Source: Gnetum montanum (Eukaryota; Streptophyta; Gnetopsida; Gnetales; Gnetaceae). From it: 64,000 bases of DNA. Shown here in pieces: positions 1 to 12,560 of the stretch. The translations under genes and the position numbers were made by a program. A model generated the notes under the pieces. That model had not been told where the DNA came from. It saw only the letters and a list, made by a program, of their open reading frames with translations, and searched no databases. The number at the start of each line of letters is the position of its first letter. The stretch's first letter is position 1. Location of the stretch: positions 447,867-511,866 of the forward strand of contig MNCI01007854.1 in the NCBI GenBank assembly GCA_015680685.1, in the 5' to 3' direction.

Positions 1-745
1 TTACTCGTCTTTCCCTATCATAGTCTCTTGGTCTTAATTCCCTCTTGTTAGATTCTACAGATGAACGTGAGGAGGAAGAGGAAGCAATTGGAGAACAATG
101 TCGACTAGTTTTCCTTCTATAACTTTATGATTCATTCTCTTTTGGTTCTACAAAGGCTTTAGGCCTTGAGCTCCATCTAAGTTTTGAGTCTTCCATATCT
201 CTCCTAGGTGTTTTTGCAAAGGTTGAGTGTAGTTATATTTTGACAAATTCCTCTAGAAAGATGATCGATGTTTGTGAATGAGAGTCATGAGCTTGGTGGA
301 TTTCTTCCATTATGAATGTATCATCATCTGTTTCATCTAGGACAACAATGTGAGGCACTTTCTTCTCTTTGTTATGTTCATGTCTTGTCTTCATGGTAGC
401 ATCCCTTCTTACTTGTGCTTCTATAGGTTGATATGACCTAGTCATGTGTTTAATGACATGGTATTCTTCTTGTACATGACCAAGGTTCAACTTCATCAAG
501 GTTTCTTGCAACATTGATGGTGCAAAATGTTTAAGAGGCAAAACAACATTGCCCTACAAATCTCTCCATCTTAGGTATTCATCTTGGTGGAAGACAAATG
601 TGAAATCAAGATAGTATGGATTAGTGTGAGCATAGGAAATTCTTGTTTGCATGGGCACAATTCAGTCACCTTAGTCATATCCTTTATCATGACTCTTATG
701 AATTTCATTAGTAGGTTGTGATTTTTCTTTAAGAGTAGAAGCCAT
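1..745 (-). pseudogene. gag remnant of Athila-like element
   Basis: An ATG at 745 opens a reading with stops near 640-540 and a longer open part at 541-233. The segment containing FHQDEYLRW and NVVLPLKHFAPSMLQ aligns with the corresponding gag segment of the element at 10057-19325 (ILHQDE, NIVLPPDRVALTML). It would package element RNA in an intact copy; this one is broken and cut by the window edge. Confidence 0.6.
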
Positions 746-766
746 ATTATGCTTTGACACTTTTGA

Positions 767-788
767 GTGTGTGTGTGTGTGTGTGTGT
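767..788. repeat. (GT)n microsatellite
   Basis: An uninterrupted GT run of about 11 units lies in the untranslated leader between the primer site and the gag start of the left-edge gypsy element. Confidence 0.9.
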
Positions 789-881
789 ATTAAAATAATT
801 AATTCAAGTATGAAAATAGACTTTGTAATTCTTTAATACAACGAACTCTATTAAATCAACTACTAAGCAAATATTGACACA

Positions 882-899
882 TCCCCAACAATGATGTCA
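882..899 (-). other. Primer-binding site, tRNA-Asp type, decayed
   Basis: The minus strand reads TGACATCATTGTTGGGGA next to the LTR end. Against the complement of the 3' end of plant tRNA-Asp, TGGCGCCGTTGCCGGGGA, every difference is C-to-T or G-to-A, as expected from deamination of methylated cytosine. This fixes the orientation of the element. Confidence 0.65.
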
Positions 900-900
900 A

Positions 901-1815
901 TCATGAGTGGCTGGGTATTCCAATAGTTCACCATAGAAGTGACAAGTGTTCATACATGACCAGATCGTAATCCATGAATGGACAATCTAAGTATGCTAAT
1001 GGTTTATAGTTGGTTCATGAACATTGTCTTCTCACTTTCAACTAGTGAAGTGTGAGTAGTATGATTTAACTCTCAATGAAATATATGATATTGTGATGAT
1101 GTAGGCTTAAAATAATCCTAAGTGTATTCATAATGAAAATAAGAGTAAGATCTAAATCTAAGTGATAAAAAAATGTAAATCTATCTTATCCTATGGCAAT
1201 AAATAACCATTCCTAGTTTTCCAGACACGTTATGGGCTCATGTAATCATTATTGGGATTATCAAGTGAATTCACTAATGAGCAAATCAAGTGAAGCCACT
1301 ACTGGCTTACCAAATGATTACACTTAACATTCAAAAGTAGTCGTACTCATTCTACCTTACTAATGAACATGAGAAAAGAAAAGTACTTATAAAATGTAAA
1401 TAACTATACTAGAGTTAACATGTTAAAGAAATGAAAATTAAACTAAGTAAAGAAAATGGCTAAGTAAAAATAAAAACACTGTGTAATGCTGCATTGGTAA
1501 GAAAAAATCTTGATCTTTATTTCCAACCATGAGTTCTACCCAAGTACAATCCACTCAAATAAATATTCTATACAACTATTTGACACCACACTATAGGCAT
1601 TCATTCTATTGCTAAGCCTAAGTCACAAAAACAACCTACAAGAATTTCACTAAGGGTTGAAAAAAATTATTTTGTTGAGATGACTAAGGGTTGGTATTTT
1701 TAGTATTGATAGTGATCCTCTACATTGCATCAACAATGACATATGTAGAGCTGCAATATCGTAGATGTGATATCATAGATTTGATATCGTAGCCTATAAC
1801 AAGAAGATTTTATCA
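901..1815 (-). repeat. LTR (5' LTR of minus-strand gypsy element)
   Basis: The minus-strand start reads TGATAAAATC and the end reads GCCACTCATGA, degraded forms of the TGATGA...TCATCA ends seen in other copies. The internal stretch near 1480-1560 matches the LTR at 57.7-57.8 kb. Motifs of the type GATATCGTAG are repeated three times at about 1757-1795, in the U3 position. Edges are good to a few bases. Confidence 0.65.
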
Positions 1816-3470
1816 AAAGGTATAGAGGAAAAGATGGTGCATTGCCAGATTAAGGAATGCTCAACAATAGTGGAGAAATAGAAATAGTTAACAGAGTGGA
1901 TTGACATGGAGGCATGGTAGGCTGGGGTTAAGGAATGAAGTATGTGAATCTAAAAAAGTGGATTAGAGGATTGGAAGAAGGAATGAGAGTTACTAACATT
2001 GTTAGGAGGAAACAAATAGTAGGCTAAAGGAATAGAGCTGAAGGGAAGACTAGGTGGTTACATGTTGTGGGGATAGATCTAGGTGGAGAAGTTTGAGAAG
2101 TTGTAACATTAATGTTATGTATATGATGTGACAAAGGATTAGTCTTGCCAAGTTTTTCAGTTGATTATTTTTCATCTTCATCTATTAAATAAGCATATGA
2201 TTTAGATGCTACACTTTTCCTTTTTCCACTAATAGTAATGTAAGGACCAAAAGGTTGATTTGGGATAGTCTTCATCCCAGCCTCTTCAATTTGCAATTGT
2301 ATCCATTCTTGTATCTTTTCTTCCTCCATGTTAAATTCTACAATTTTTGTAGCTTTTCCATGATCTAGTTTAATTAGATGATCTTGATTAGGGAGGAAAG
2401 GAGGAAGATCATTGGCATGCTCATATTTTTCCCTAAGCTTAAACATGTCTAGTGTGAGTAAGAAGCCTAGATCTCACTGGGGCACAGGCTATCTTGTAGT
2501 CCCTTAGGCTTAATCCTTATAAGAATTCCTAATTTCTTCTCAAATCACTAAAACTCTAGAATTTAAAGAAATCTAAATCAAAGGCTGATGCAATAGTTGG
2601 GAATGTGTTATAGTAGTAATTGTAACTTCATAGGGTTATTACCAGAGCTTCAATTTTCTCTATAATCAAGTTTGAACTCAAAGTAGAAGGTGAAAATATC
2701 TATTCAAGACAAACGTAAAAGTCATAGGAGAAATGATGTGACACCAATGTTTTAACGTAACACATTATTGAAACTTAGAAATAGTTAAAAAAAGCATTAA
2801 AGCACACTTTAGAAATGATGTTAATTTTGGAAGTCCTCCTTCTAGTGCCAAAAAGATGTTGCAATAAGAATCAATGTAAACTTGAGATTTAACACAACCC
2901 TATGTGAAAATGAGTTAAGCATTATACAACCATCAAAATGGTCTAAAGAAATATTTTTTTAAATTGAAAGGGGACTTATAGATCATTAGTGTAACAACTA
3001 TGTTGCTTATTTTAACTAAGCAACTTGTCCTACCACATAAAACAATTATGACTTGTTAAACCTATTTACAATGATTCTCCTACCATTGTGGTATATGTAA
3101 TGATATATTTTATCTTATTTTTCTTTTGCCACCATCCTTATTTAGCTTGTAAAATCACTATACAAGTGATGGGTTGAAGGATGGGAAAAAACCAAGGTTA
3201 CATCAAGGGATCAAGTTCCATTGAGTGACTAAGTGAGAAAGGGAGCAAGTCTTTCATTATTCAAGGCCTTTTGCCATTGAATGTGTTCTCTTCTCTTATA
3301 ATGCTTGGTTGGAATTAAGGGTTTCCTGGAGCTGGAGATATTGCTATGATTTTCGTATGCTTTCCCCAAGATAATTCTTGTGTTATTGGTGCATTTCTTC
3401 CAATTTCATGATTGAATTTCTATTTTTGTTACTTGCTGTTATCTATTCATTTGCTTAATTAAGGTGTAAA
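1816..3470. other. No recognisable gene except one short ORF
   Basis: AT-rich sequence flanking the left-edge LTR. Apart from the 93-codon ORF at 2165-2446 I see no coding or repeat signature. The stretch from about 3000 to 3476 may be the 5' LTR of the copia fragment that follows, since it ends in CA just before a methionine-tRNA-type primer site, but I cannot place its start. Confidence 0.4.
2165..2446 (-). other. Unrecognised 93-codon ORF
   Basis: Open reading frame from ATG at 2446 to a stop at 2165. The product is acidic and charged (EEEKIQEWIQLQIEEAG; ends LIDEDEK). I do not recognise a family. It sits in old repeat-rich DNA beside an LTR, so a fragment of a retroelement polyprotein is as likely as anything; there is no promoter, intron or partner gene to support a host gene. 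Confidence 0.2.
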
Positions 3471-3479
3471 TTAACAAAT

Positions 3480-4285
3480 TGGTATCAAAACTACGTTGAT
3501 TTAATTGCCAAGGCTCTTATCTCATTAAGCATATTAAAATGGCAAGTTGTTCTAAATACATCGAGAAAATAGAAAAATTCAATTGTAGAAACTATGATCT
3601 TTGGAAGGTCCAAATGGAAGATCTCTTATTCAAAAAGAAGCAAGATGCCTACATCAGTAGAATCAAGCCTCCAAACATGAAGGAAGATGAGTGGGCACAT
3701 CTAGACCGATTGGCTCTTGGTATAATACGAAGAGATATTACAAATTTGATTCTCATAAATTTAAAAGGTGAAAAGACTACAAAGGGTATATGGTATGGTG
3801 TTAGTAGAATTTATCAATTAATTTTCCATTCAAATAGACTGCATCTTAGAAGATAGTTATTCTTGTTAAAGATTTTTGATAATGCAAGTATTATTTTTCA
3901 TCTTACTTCTTTTAATACCATTGTAAGCGAGTTGCTATCAATAGGTAGTAACATAGAAGAGAAGGATTAATATATTGCTTTGTTATAGTCTTTTCTTGAA
4001 TCATGAGATAATATTGATCAAAATATTATCAACACTAGTGCATCATTAAAATTTGATGAAGTTGTAGAAAGGCCTATAATAGAAAAACTTCGAAGAAAGA
4101 GTTCTAAGCCAATACCTACTGAAGCATTGGTTATTAAATTCAAGAAAGTTGTAAATAATGTTCCCATGAAATCTTCAAAGTATTGGAACTATGGAAAGCA
4201 TGGTTGCCTAAAAAAGGACTGCAAATTTCTGAAGAAGAAGGACAAAGAGGCTAGATTTACTTCTAGCAAAGATGCCGAGGATTAA
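3480..4285 (+). pseudogene. Ty1-copia gag remnant with primer-binding site
   Basis: TGGTATCAAAAC at 3480-3491 resembles the initiator-tRNA-Met primer site of copia elements. An ORF from 3539 follows (FNCRNYDLWKVQMEDLL), typical of copia gag N-termini with the NYxxWK pattern. After a stop at about 3854 the homology continues in broken frames to a decayed zinc knuckle (YWNYGKHGCLKKDC), where the first two Cys are Tyr and the His is Cys. No protease, integrase or reverse transcriptase follows, so this is a 5' fragment. Confidence 0.65.
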
Positions 4286-4289
4286 CTTC

Positions 4290-6975
4290 TAGACTTATGT
4301 GCTATCACAACTTAAGGTAATCCTAATTATCAAAATTGTCTAGGCTCTTTTTTAATGGCATAAGAAAAATATTCCTACTACTTCTTGATAAATTTCTTTC
4401 TCTTAGTTCTTATTAAGCATTTATATACCTTTACTAAACTTTGTTTGACTCTTATTTGCATTCTTAATATTATCTCTAGTCTATATGCAATTCTCATCTA
4501 ACCAAGGCTTTTGAACACCTTGTAATGCACAACTTAGTTGTTGTAAACAAAATTTCTTCAAGCTCATTATGTTGTCTTTAAAAAGCCCATTTGTTATGTG
4601 CTACATCAATGTATTTTTCCTCTTCTTCTTTTTTGTTGTTCTAGAAAAAATTTGAGTTTGCAACAAGAACTCTACATGATGACAGTAGGACTCCACTAAA
4701 TCTTCTCTAACTTTCAACTCCTTAATAAAGTGTTTATCATCATGAAAATATAAAAGTAAATCAACACTAGAGTTTCCTTGAGATCTTGGGAAAGTAAATG
4801 ATGAATATTATGGAAATTTGGCACAACTATTATAAATGAGAGGATTAAAAATTTGTCTGCTCACATAGTAGTTGACCCATCTTATTAATAGTATCATCTG
4901 TAGAATATCATGTCTAGTTGTGACTTTCAACAATGTCTAAACTACCAACATTATTTGCCACTAAATATTTTTTTTGTTGCAAACCTTTCCTTGCATTAAA
5001 ATATCTACCAATAAACACTGAACCTTTTGCTAAAAATTCTACAATATTTTTACCTAAGAACTAAAAATGATTCTTACCAAACAACTTTATAGAATCATAT
5101 AATGTAGCATCTTTGGGGAAAAATAGCATATAGCAAGAAAAACACAATTATGGTACCGTGAGATTTTTAGCTAGACATATTGTTTATGGTCATCAATTTT
5201 TTCTACAGCACCCAATTTTCAAGAGATTTCCTCACTAACATTGCAATGCCACAAGGCCTACACTTTTTTTTTTTTTTTGCAACAAATTTAATCAATTCAA
5301 GAATTACAAAATCTACAAAACTATCATCTTCCAAAGTTTCAACAAAACCAAAATCATCAAAGCTATTAAAAAATCTAATGTTGTTCAATGAAAAAACTTT
5401 ATTTGCAATTCCACCATTTACATTAAGAAAAGCACACCTTAAATGATTTATACATTTTTGAATAATTTTTAGAATATTGTTTATTTGTAATCACTACCAT
5501 GTTTCTTGTATTTAGGTATGCCACAAAACCCTTTTCACAAGCTGCCTTAACTTTTTTCCATTGTTCAACCGCTTATGCAAGTTCTGTTCAAGCAAAATCT
5601 TTATTTATCCAAATTGTTTTCCTATCCTCACTTTGCTTCAAGTTCCATCAATGTTTCCAAACATACTCTTTATCTTCTAAATCTTGACACTTAACAATTA
5701 CATGCCAAGGCTTTTTCATGTTGTTCACTTAGTATCCTAAAAACTTTACCAATGTTGAGAGAAATTATATGCATATCATTTATAATTTTTTCCACTTTTT
5801 AAACCAAAATTCATTTGTTTCATCCTTTATCTTTGAGATACCTACAAATCCCAAATTTTTTTCTTTGCCCATATTTTGTCTTACTCCTTTAAGGTTTTTG
5901 TGATTGCAGATCCCATCTTTGTCTCTATTACTTCAAGTTTAGATTTTGTTTTGAATTTCATCCAACAATGTCATTTTGCTAATTATCAACATTGCATATT
6001 GAAATCAAACCCATAACTTAGATTTTCCAAATCAAGAGTCTTACCACTAAGCTACTACATCATTGCTAATAATATTGTGTCTCATCATTTTGTCTACTTT
6101 GATGATCCCTATAGTTTTCTAGATCATGTAACTTTAGTTATCTTTGTTATGCCTTGTTGGATCCTTTTTGAAATATATCCTTGATTGTGAATTCCAATAA
6201 ATATTTTTCTAAATTTTCTATAAAAAATCATTTGATTTAAGAATATGTTTATTTTTTAAAAATCTTCTAAAAGTTAAAATTAGTCTTTGGATTATTTTAG
6301 AAGATAAAATTTTGTTACGTCTATAGAAAACAATTTCAACTGTTTCTTTTATTGAATTTCTTTACAATACCACTTCATTAATAATGCTCATGTGACATGG
6401 CACATGGAAACAATGTTCTTATGGTTACATTGGGTTGTTACTATGAATCAACTCTCTTGATGAAGGTTCAAATCCATGGCTTCCATCAATTTAGCTTAGT
6501 GACTAAAATCACTAAAAGATCATTACTCAAAATCAAATACATAAGCCTCATTAAGTCACGGGAACAAAAAATTGGGAAACTTAGATAACTGGGGATGAGA
6601 CTCTGGGAAATGTCCTCATAAATAACAGTTCATGAAAGGAAGAAACCCAATCTGGGAAACTACCATCCACCAAAACCAACTAGCCCATTACAAGAGAGAG
6701 TGGTAGAAATTTGGATGAGGCAAATAGTGCTTGATAAAAGACAGAGAGACTTCCATATGGTGAATCCACTCACATTTAAGAAGGGAAGCTTCTATGTAGA
6801 GATTCTTGTTGAAGAGTGTTGCTTGAATGCACAGGTCTTTCCCAAGGCTGCAAGAGATGAATCAATTGATGAATATCCATTTTGAACTTTGATGCTTAAG
6901 ATTTGAGTTGGAAATGAATGAAGTGGAAGATTTGCAATTTCTCCATCATTGTGAGATGATAGTTATTAGAATAAT
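4290..6975. other. No recognisable gene; old AT-rich intergenic DNA
   Basis: ORFs here are short and low-complexity. I see a poly-T tract at about 5264-5278 and one tRNA-derived sequence (5985-6068) but no protein family I can name. Confidence 0.5.
5985..6068 (-). repeat. tRNA-derived sequence (SINE head or tRNA pseudogene)
   Basis: On the minus strand an A-box-like TAGCTTAGTGGTAAGA is followed about 30 bases later by a B-box-like GGGTTTGATTTC, with the spacing of an RNA polymerase III internal promoter. The acceptor stem does not pair well, so a functional tRNA is unlikely. The length of any SINE body is unclear. Confidence 0.4.
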
Positions 6976-6979
6976 CAAT

Positions 6980-9900
6980 CCTTTGAAAGATAACCTTACA
7001 TCTACGCTTCCAAAAATAATATAGAATAATAAGCCTAATAACTTTCCACAGAAATTTAAGATTAGCAGGGTGGCCAAAAAACCAAATATAACATCATCTT
7101 GAGATAAGCTTACACGATGGAATTACTTTGGAAGCCCATGTCCACACGTGCTGTGTGAAGGGGCAATGTCAAAACACATAAACAAAGTCCTCTTTACCAC
7201 CACAAAGAGGGCAATTAGGACTATGAATCCCAAGATATTTAAAACATTTGCCAATAGGTAAACCTTGGTGGAGGAGACACCAAAGGAACTACTTAATTTT
7301 AGGAAGGGTCAGTAGTTTTCAAATATGTTGGAAGAGGGAGATCCAGAATTCTTCCAACTATTGTTCGTGTTAAGACTTGTTACATTGTTAAATGATATTG
7401 AATGAGCCATGAAAAAGGTGAAAGGGGACATGTGGCTTGTAAGGTAGAAGTTTCGACCCATTAATCCATTGAAGGCCATAAAAAGTGCTTTGCACTGAAC
7501 CATCTAGCTGCAACTGGCAATGAATGAAGGTATAAACCCAAGCCAAACAATGATGCATTACTTTAGACTCCCTATACAAATTATTAAACTTAGCCCTTGA
7601 AATCCATTAATTGGCAAGTCGAACACAACTCAAAGAAATAACTCCCTTCCAATACCAAGAGGTAGCAACCTTAGCATTCATAATGGCAAGGGGAGCGGGC
7701 AACAAAGGTAACCACCAGGGACACAACTTAGAGAGAAGAGTAATGTTGATCTTGACATTAGTCCAATTTATATAACAATGTAGAATTTGCCAAGCCCTCC
7801 AAATGCTTTTGAAGACATGAGATCCGGGAATAATGATTGTGTGTGTGTGTGTGGGGGGGGGGTTTGGTTTGTGGGGGAAGGATTCAGTTAACGAAATGGA
7901 TTCCTTTCCAAAAGGGCTTATTTTTGGGAAACACTTATTGAAACCTTAATTGGAGAAGAGTCTCAATAATGTCCAGGGCATCTAAATGTTGGACCATCCA
8001 CTTAGCAACTAAGATAATCCTACTTAAAAGAGTTCAAAAGACCGAAGCTGCCCTTACTCTTAGGAAATTAACAATATTCTAGGCGACACGATGGAAGCCT
8101 TTTTGAGAATCTTTAGAGGACCACATGAAGTCACAAAATAATCATTCAAGCTTTTGATAAGCAGCTTACAACACGAAGAGTAATACACATGGGTAGATGC
8201 ACATATAGACTTACATACAAGGTACTTACTAGCTAAAGTAATAAGTTTAGTTTTTCATTTTTCAAGTTTCTTTTGAATCTGATAAATAACTTGCTCCTAG
8301 AGAACAAAGGTTGAACCTCTAAAACGAAAGGGAGTTCCCAGAATTTTGATGATGTCTTGATCCTGAAGAAGCTTCCATTATAGTTGGTCATGACTATAGT
8401 TATTGGTAAAGCTATAAACAGAGGATTTGTTTCAATTAATAGTGGAACCTAAGAGTGAGAAATATTGCTCCACCCAGGATAAGAGCCGATGCAAATTAGC
8501 AATAGTGTTTTGAATAAGAAAAAAGGAGTTGTCGACGAAATGTATGTTAAGAAGCTGATGTTGAGGTGAAAAGAGGTATACCCCAGTGAGAACTTCATTT
8601 TGAATATCATAGTTTAACTGATGATAGAAAAAGTTTGTTGCAATGATGAATAGGTAAGGGATAAGGGGACATCCTTACCGCACTAACCTATGGATAGGAA
8701 AGGGAGAGGTGATGCTTAAGGTAGTGGTTATTTTTGCAATAGCATCTGAGAATAAGCATTTCACCATATGTAGAAACTTAGCGCAAAAACCAAGTTTAGT
8801 CATGGTCTACAAAATAAAGTCCCACTTTATGTTGTCATAGGCCTTAGCATAGTCCAACTTCATTAAAAGAATATCTTGAATGTCATCCTGCACCCACTTG
8901 AGACCTTCCCACACAGCAATCACATTGTTTAAATATATCTACCAAGAACAAATCCTATTTGCTGGGGAGATATAATTTGGCCCAGAATTTTTTTTAGTCA
9001 TAACGTTAAGCACTTGGCCCAAATTTTATACACCACATTAAGAAAAGTTATGGGACACTAATTAGAAATATAGGTAGGATCCCCAGACTTAGGAAGGAGA
9101 TGAATAATCCCTTGATTTAGATTGGGCCCAAGAGAACTAGTAATGATAGCCTCTCTAATAGCCTAGAAAAGATCATTTCCCACCAAATCCCAATGAGTTT
9201 GAAAAAATTCAACAGGGAAACCATCATAACTAGGAGCCTTCCCATGACTCAAACTTGGAACAAGCTGCATGAAGCTCCTCCTTGGTGATATCGACATCTA
9301 AACTTTACAACATAGTAGAATTAATAAGGCTAAGATAATTGAGGGTAGTAGCCTCAAATGATGAGATGTCCATAGGGGTAGTTGCAAAAAGGATTTCATA
9401 ATGGTTCTTAAGAAATGAGAGTATACTATTGTGGTCAGTGATGGTGGTGCCATCACTAGAGATTTTATCTAAAGAATGTGAAGGAGAAGAGCTATTTAGA
9501 TATTTTAAAAATTCCTTACAGTGTTCATCTTGAATATTTAACTAAGTAAGTCTACTTGTAGTTAAGGCACTTTGTGCTCTATACACTTCCCATTGTTGGA
9601 AGGCTAACTAGGCTCTAGCTAACTCCTCGTGAACAAAAGTGTTGAAAGGATCTTAAGCTAACCTTTCAGTTAGATGTTCAATAGTAAGGTGAATGATGTA
9701 TTCTTGTTTGGCCCGGGCAGCCACTACCTTGCTGTATGAATGAGTAAAGTTCCGCACTCTACAAGAAGCATGTTGCCACCATTTAATCCAACCCACCTAA
9801 TTTAAGGGCCTAAGTTCAACATTCCAAAGGTTAGAGAGAAGAAGTCGAGCAAAAGGGGAAGAGAAGTAGTTGTTATGTAGTCAAAAAAGATGGAATTTAT

Positions 9901-10056
9901 GTCTATGATTGTTTCCATGAATTTGGATAGATATAGAGATGGAAAGATGGTTTGATAAGGTGGTGTGTTGATGAATTGTAGTAGCAGAGAAGGCTTGCCA
10001 AAAAGAAAGGGTGGAAAAATAGAACCTATCTAACCTAGTGTAGATACGAGCCTACC
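6980..10056 (-). mobile_element. L1-type LINE ORF2 remnant (main part)
   Basis: Conceptual minus-strand translation, with many stops and shifts, gives an L1 ORF2 in order. End of endonuclease (ARIYTRLDRFYFS, near 10040). Reverse transcriptase pieces KAPSYDGFPVEFF (about 9230), LNQGIIHLLPKSGDP (about 9100) and QGCP-like GCPLIPYLF (about 8660). Decayed catalytic box FVDN (about 8530, normally FADD). Zinc-knuckle RVT domain CPLCGGKEDFVYVF with CPFTQHVW (about 7215-7140). C-terminal LKFLWKVIRLIILYYFWKRRCK (about 7000, in two parts). The gypsy element at 10057-19325 interrupts it; the upstream endonuclease part resumes at 19326. Confidence 0.75.
7836..7879 (+). repeat. GT/G-rich tract
   Basis: A (GT)n run passes directly into a run of about ten G, then GG and GGGGG separated by short T-rich gaps. 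The tract lies inside the LINE remnant. Guanine runs of this sort can fold into a quadruplex; here it is probably a mutated simple repeat. Confidence 0.7.
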
Positions 10057-10913
10057 TAATGAATCATCATTTCTGTTGACTGTGATGTCGAGTACGTGAC
10101 GTCGGGGCCACGATGTCGCATACATGACATTGGGGCCTGGATTCGATGTCGGATGTTCGACATCAGGGTATATTCCTTAAGTCTATAAATACCATGTCTG
10201 GGCTCCCGTTTTAAGTCAATTTTGAATAGATTTAGTTTTAGTTTTCAAGTAAGATAGTGAAGCTCTTACAATTTATTTTCCTCAAGAGTTAGAATATTTT
10301 CTGAGTGCCCATAGAAGAAGTCTAAAGTGTGTACGATTCTTTGTTCGAACATTGATGTACTTGAACACAGTAATGTGACAGGAATAAAATGAACTCTTTT
10401 GGCAATCCTTGCAACACTAAGAATAGCTTAATATTTTCTTTATTGCATTTTACTTTCTTGCTCTTTACTTTAATGCATTTGATTAAGAAATTTATTTTCA
10501 GCAGTTAATGAACACAAGCATGACCACTTCAAGCATTCATATGGTACTTGGTAACCGAACAACGCTTAACGTTTAGTAGCCCAGCAGTGCTATGTGTGTT
10601 CAAGAAAGTGGGGTGGTTACTTGTGTTAGGTTAGCTAGGCAATAGACATTAGTTTCAATCTACTCTACCCTTTATTCTTGTTGTAGGTGATTACATCCAT
10701 AAAACATAAAATGATAAAAATTCAATTACACTTAAACCATACCTTTGAGCCTTACAAGTGTAGTTGGGAAGACAATGAATGTTCTCAATGCCATTTCACT
10801 TGCTAAAGGAACTAGTGTATGAGATAACTATAGGTCCACGGAATTCAACTGGATCTCATGTAATGCCTTAGTGATTCGTATGGTTGGGCATAGAGGTACC
10901 TCGCCGCTCATCA
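10057..10913 (+). repeat. 5' LTR of gypsy element
   Basis: Begins TAATGAATCATC (ancestral TGATGAATCATC judged from sister copies) and ends CTCATCA. A U3 array of RAYGTCG-type motifs occupies about 10082-10165, followed by TATAAAT at 10184. It aligns along its whole length with 18519-19325 with many substitutions and small indels (857 versus 807 bp), so the insertion is old. Confidence 0.85.
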
Positions 10914-10914
10914 T

Positions 10915-10932
10915 TGGTGCCATTGTTGAGTA
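10915..10932 (+). other. Primer-binding site, tRNA-Asp type
   Basis: TGGTGCCATTGTTGAGTA starts one base after the LTR end. It matches the tRNA-Asp complement TGGCGCCGTTGCCGGGGA apart from differences that are nearly all C-to-T or G-to-A. Confidence 0.7.
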
Positions 10933-11068
10933 CCTTTTTGTTATTTTATGTGCTATCTAGGACCCAATGAAAGTATTTAAATCATTGGAACAAACCTGAG
11001 AGTCATGTATTACAATTACTACATCAAATTCTCAAAGCACACTGTGATTTTTGTTTTGCTAATCGACA

Positions 11069-12560
11069 ATGTCTTCTTTTCACATGAGCGCTTCTCTGCC
11101 CAAGCCTGATAACGCTCGTTCATCAAAGCCTCAACAGTACCGAATTACATATATTCATCTTGATGAGTATGTGCCAAACTTCACCTTCATCTTACACCAG
11201 GATGAATAGTTGTAGTGGTGTGACATGAAGGACAACATTGTGTTGCCACCCGATCGTGTTGCTCTTACAATGCTCTATCAAATTCTTGCACGATGTGGTC
11301 TTCAAGATCACCATGGGGAATATATCATGGAAGATGTCAATGCCAAGGATTATCATTCCATCGAAGCACAATGCCTACAAGATTGACAGCTAGAGCAACG
11401 CTATGAACTTTCGAAAGGAAAAGGACTTAACAATTCTCCATTCATGTTGTACCAACAAGCTAGTGGGAAATCCTTCTCTAGGAATCTTCCACTCAATGAT
11501 GCTCCTCTCTTTAAGTTCAACAATGAAGATTAAAACTAGAATCCTCACTCCATAGTTTACAATCCTAATTCTGATAACAAGGGATTCAATGACAAAGATG
11601 GATCCAGAGAGGCAAGTCAAGACAGGGATGCCAGCAAGAAGCATGGTTGTGATCATGGTCGTGATCACCAAAGAGGTAGTAGCAGGCATCATGATGATGC
11701 TAGTTCTCCTTCCTCTTCCCCTTCGTCATATTTTTCTTCTTCTTCTTCTGGCTCCGACCATGACCACAAAAGAGGAGATCGTGACGGAGGTGATCGAAAT
11801 GAATGAAACAGCCAACAGGACTATCAAGATAGGCAAGATCAAGGACGTAGACATTCAAGAGAAGCACACTGCCATGAATGATGGGGTAGTAGAGGGCATT
11901 GTAGGCACCATGATTAAGGCACAAAGAAGCTAGTGATTGTGAGTGTAGAAGACACAAAGAAGCTAAACATGCATATTACAAAGGTAAGGGTAAAATTGCT
12001 ATAATAGAAGAGGTTGTAAACAGTGAATTAGATGATGATCGTGGATGTGATGTCTGCCAATATAAACATCCCAAGGGATGTTGCCTTGTTGTGTCACATC
12101 TTCAGGAGTTTGGGGTGTATGCCTTACATCCACAACTTACACAAAGACAAACATCCAGAAGATTGCCTTATCCTCAAAGTAATCTCAGGCAATTCCACCA
12201 GCAACAACCATATTATCCAAGCAGAGCTTCACCACAACCGTATGAACAATACCAATAATGGCAGCAACCACAATTATGGGCACTTGCATCGCCCAGGAAA
12301 TAATACCCTTATTGGCAGCCTGATCCCTATGGTTATCACATTCAGCAACCCATGTTCCCACATGACTTTTCCAGTCACATTTCTAATATTCAACCTTACT
12401 ACCACCCTTCTAACTATTATCGAACTCCATCTCTGCATGAAAGAAGGAATGTTGTCCCCTATCCTTATCCTCCTCATGTCCTTGCACACACTCCTCTAAT
12501 TGCACAGCTACCACCTGCTCCTCCTATGCAAGGTGAACTGCCCACTCAACCACAATAATG
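11069..12560 (+). pseudogene. gag of gypsy element (broken)
   Basis: From an ATG at 11069 the reading runs through VLPPDRVALTMLYQILARC and an Asp/Arg/His-rich low-complexity stretch. It then reaches a zinc-binding-like segment with CDVCQYKHPKG (about 12050) and a Gln/Pro/Tyr-rich tail (SNIQPYYHPSNYYRTPS, about 12390). The same two landmarks occur in the right-edge gag at 62.9-64 kb. Frames change several times and stops are present, so no full protein can be made. Confidence 0.65.

Larger units (their letters stand above)
1..1815 (-). mobile_element. Athila-like Ty3-gypsy element, 5' part, running off the left edge
   Basis: On the minus strand the order is LTR (1815-901), primer-binding site (899-882), leader, then gag (745 to the window edge), so this is the 5' portion of an element that continues to the left. 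The LTR aligns by eye with the LTR at 57190-58054 and the gag aligns with that of the element at 10057-19325. The copy is old: the primer site differs from the plant tRNA-Asp complement only by transitions and the gag has stops. No target-site duplication can be tested because the other end lies outside. Confidence 0.75.

Noticed and set aside
11589-11933. 114-codon plus-strand ORF and overlapping minus-strand ORFs
   Set aside because: They are other-frame readings of the low-complexity, charged part of the gypsy gag; the gag reading explains the sequence.
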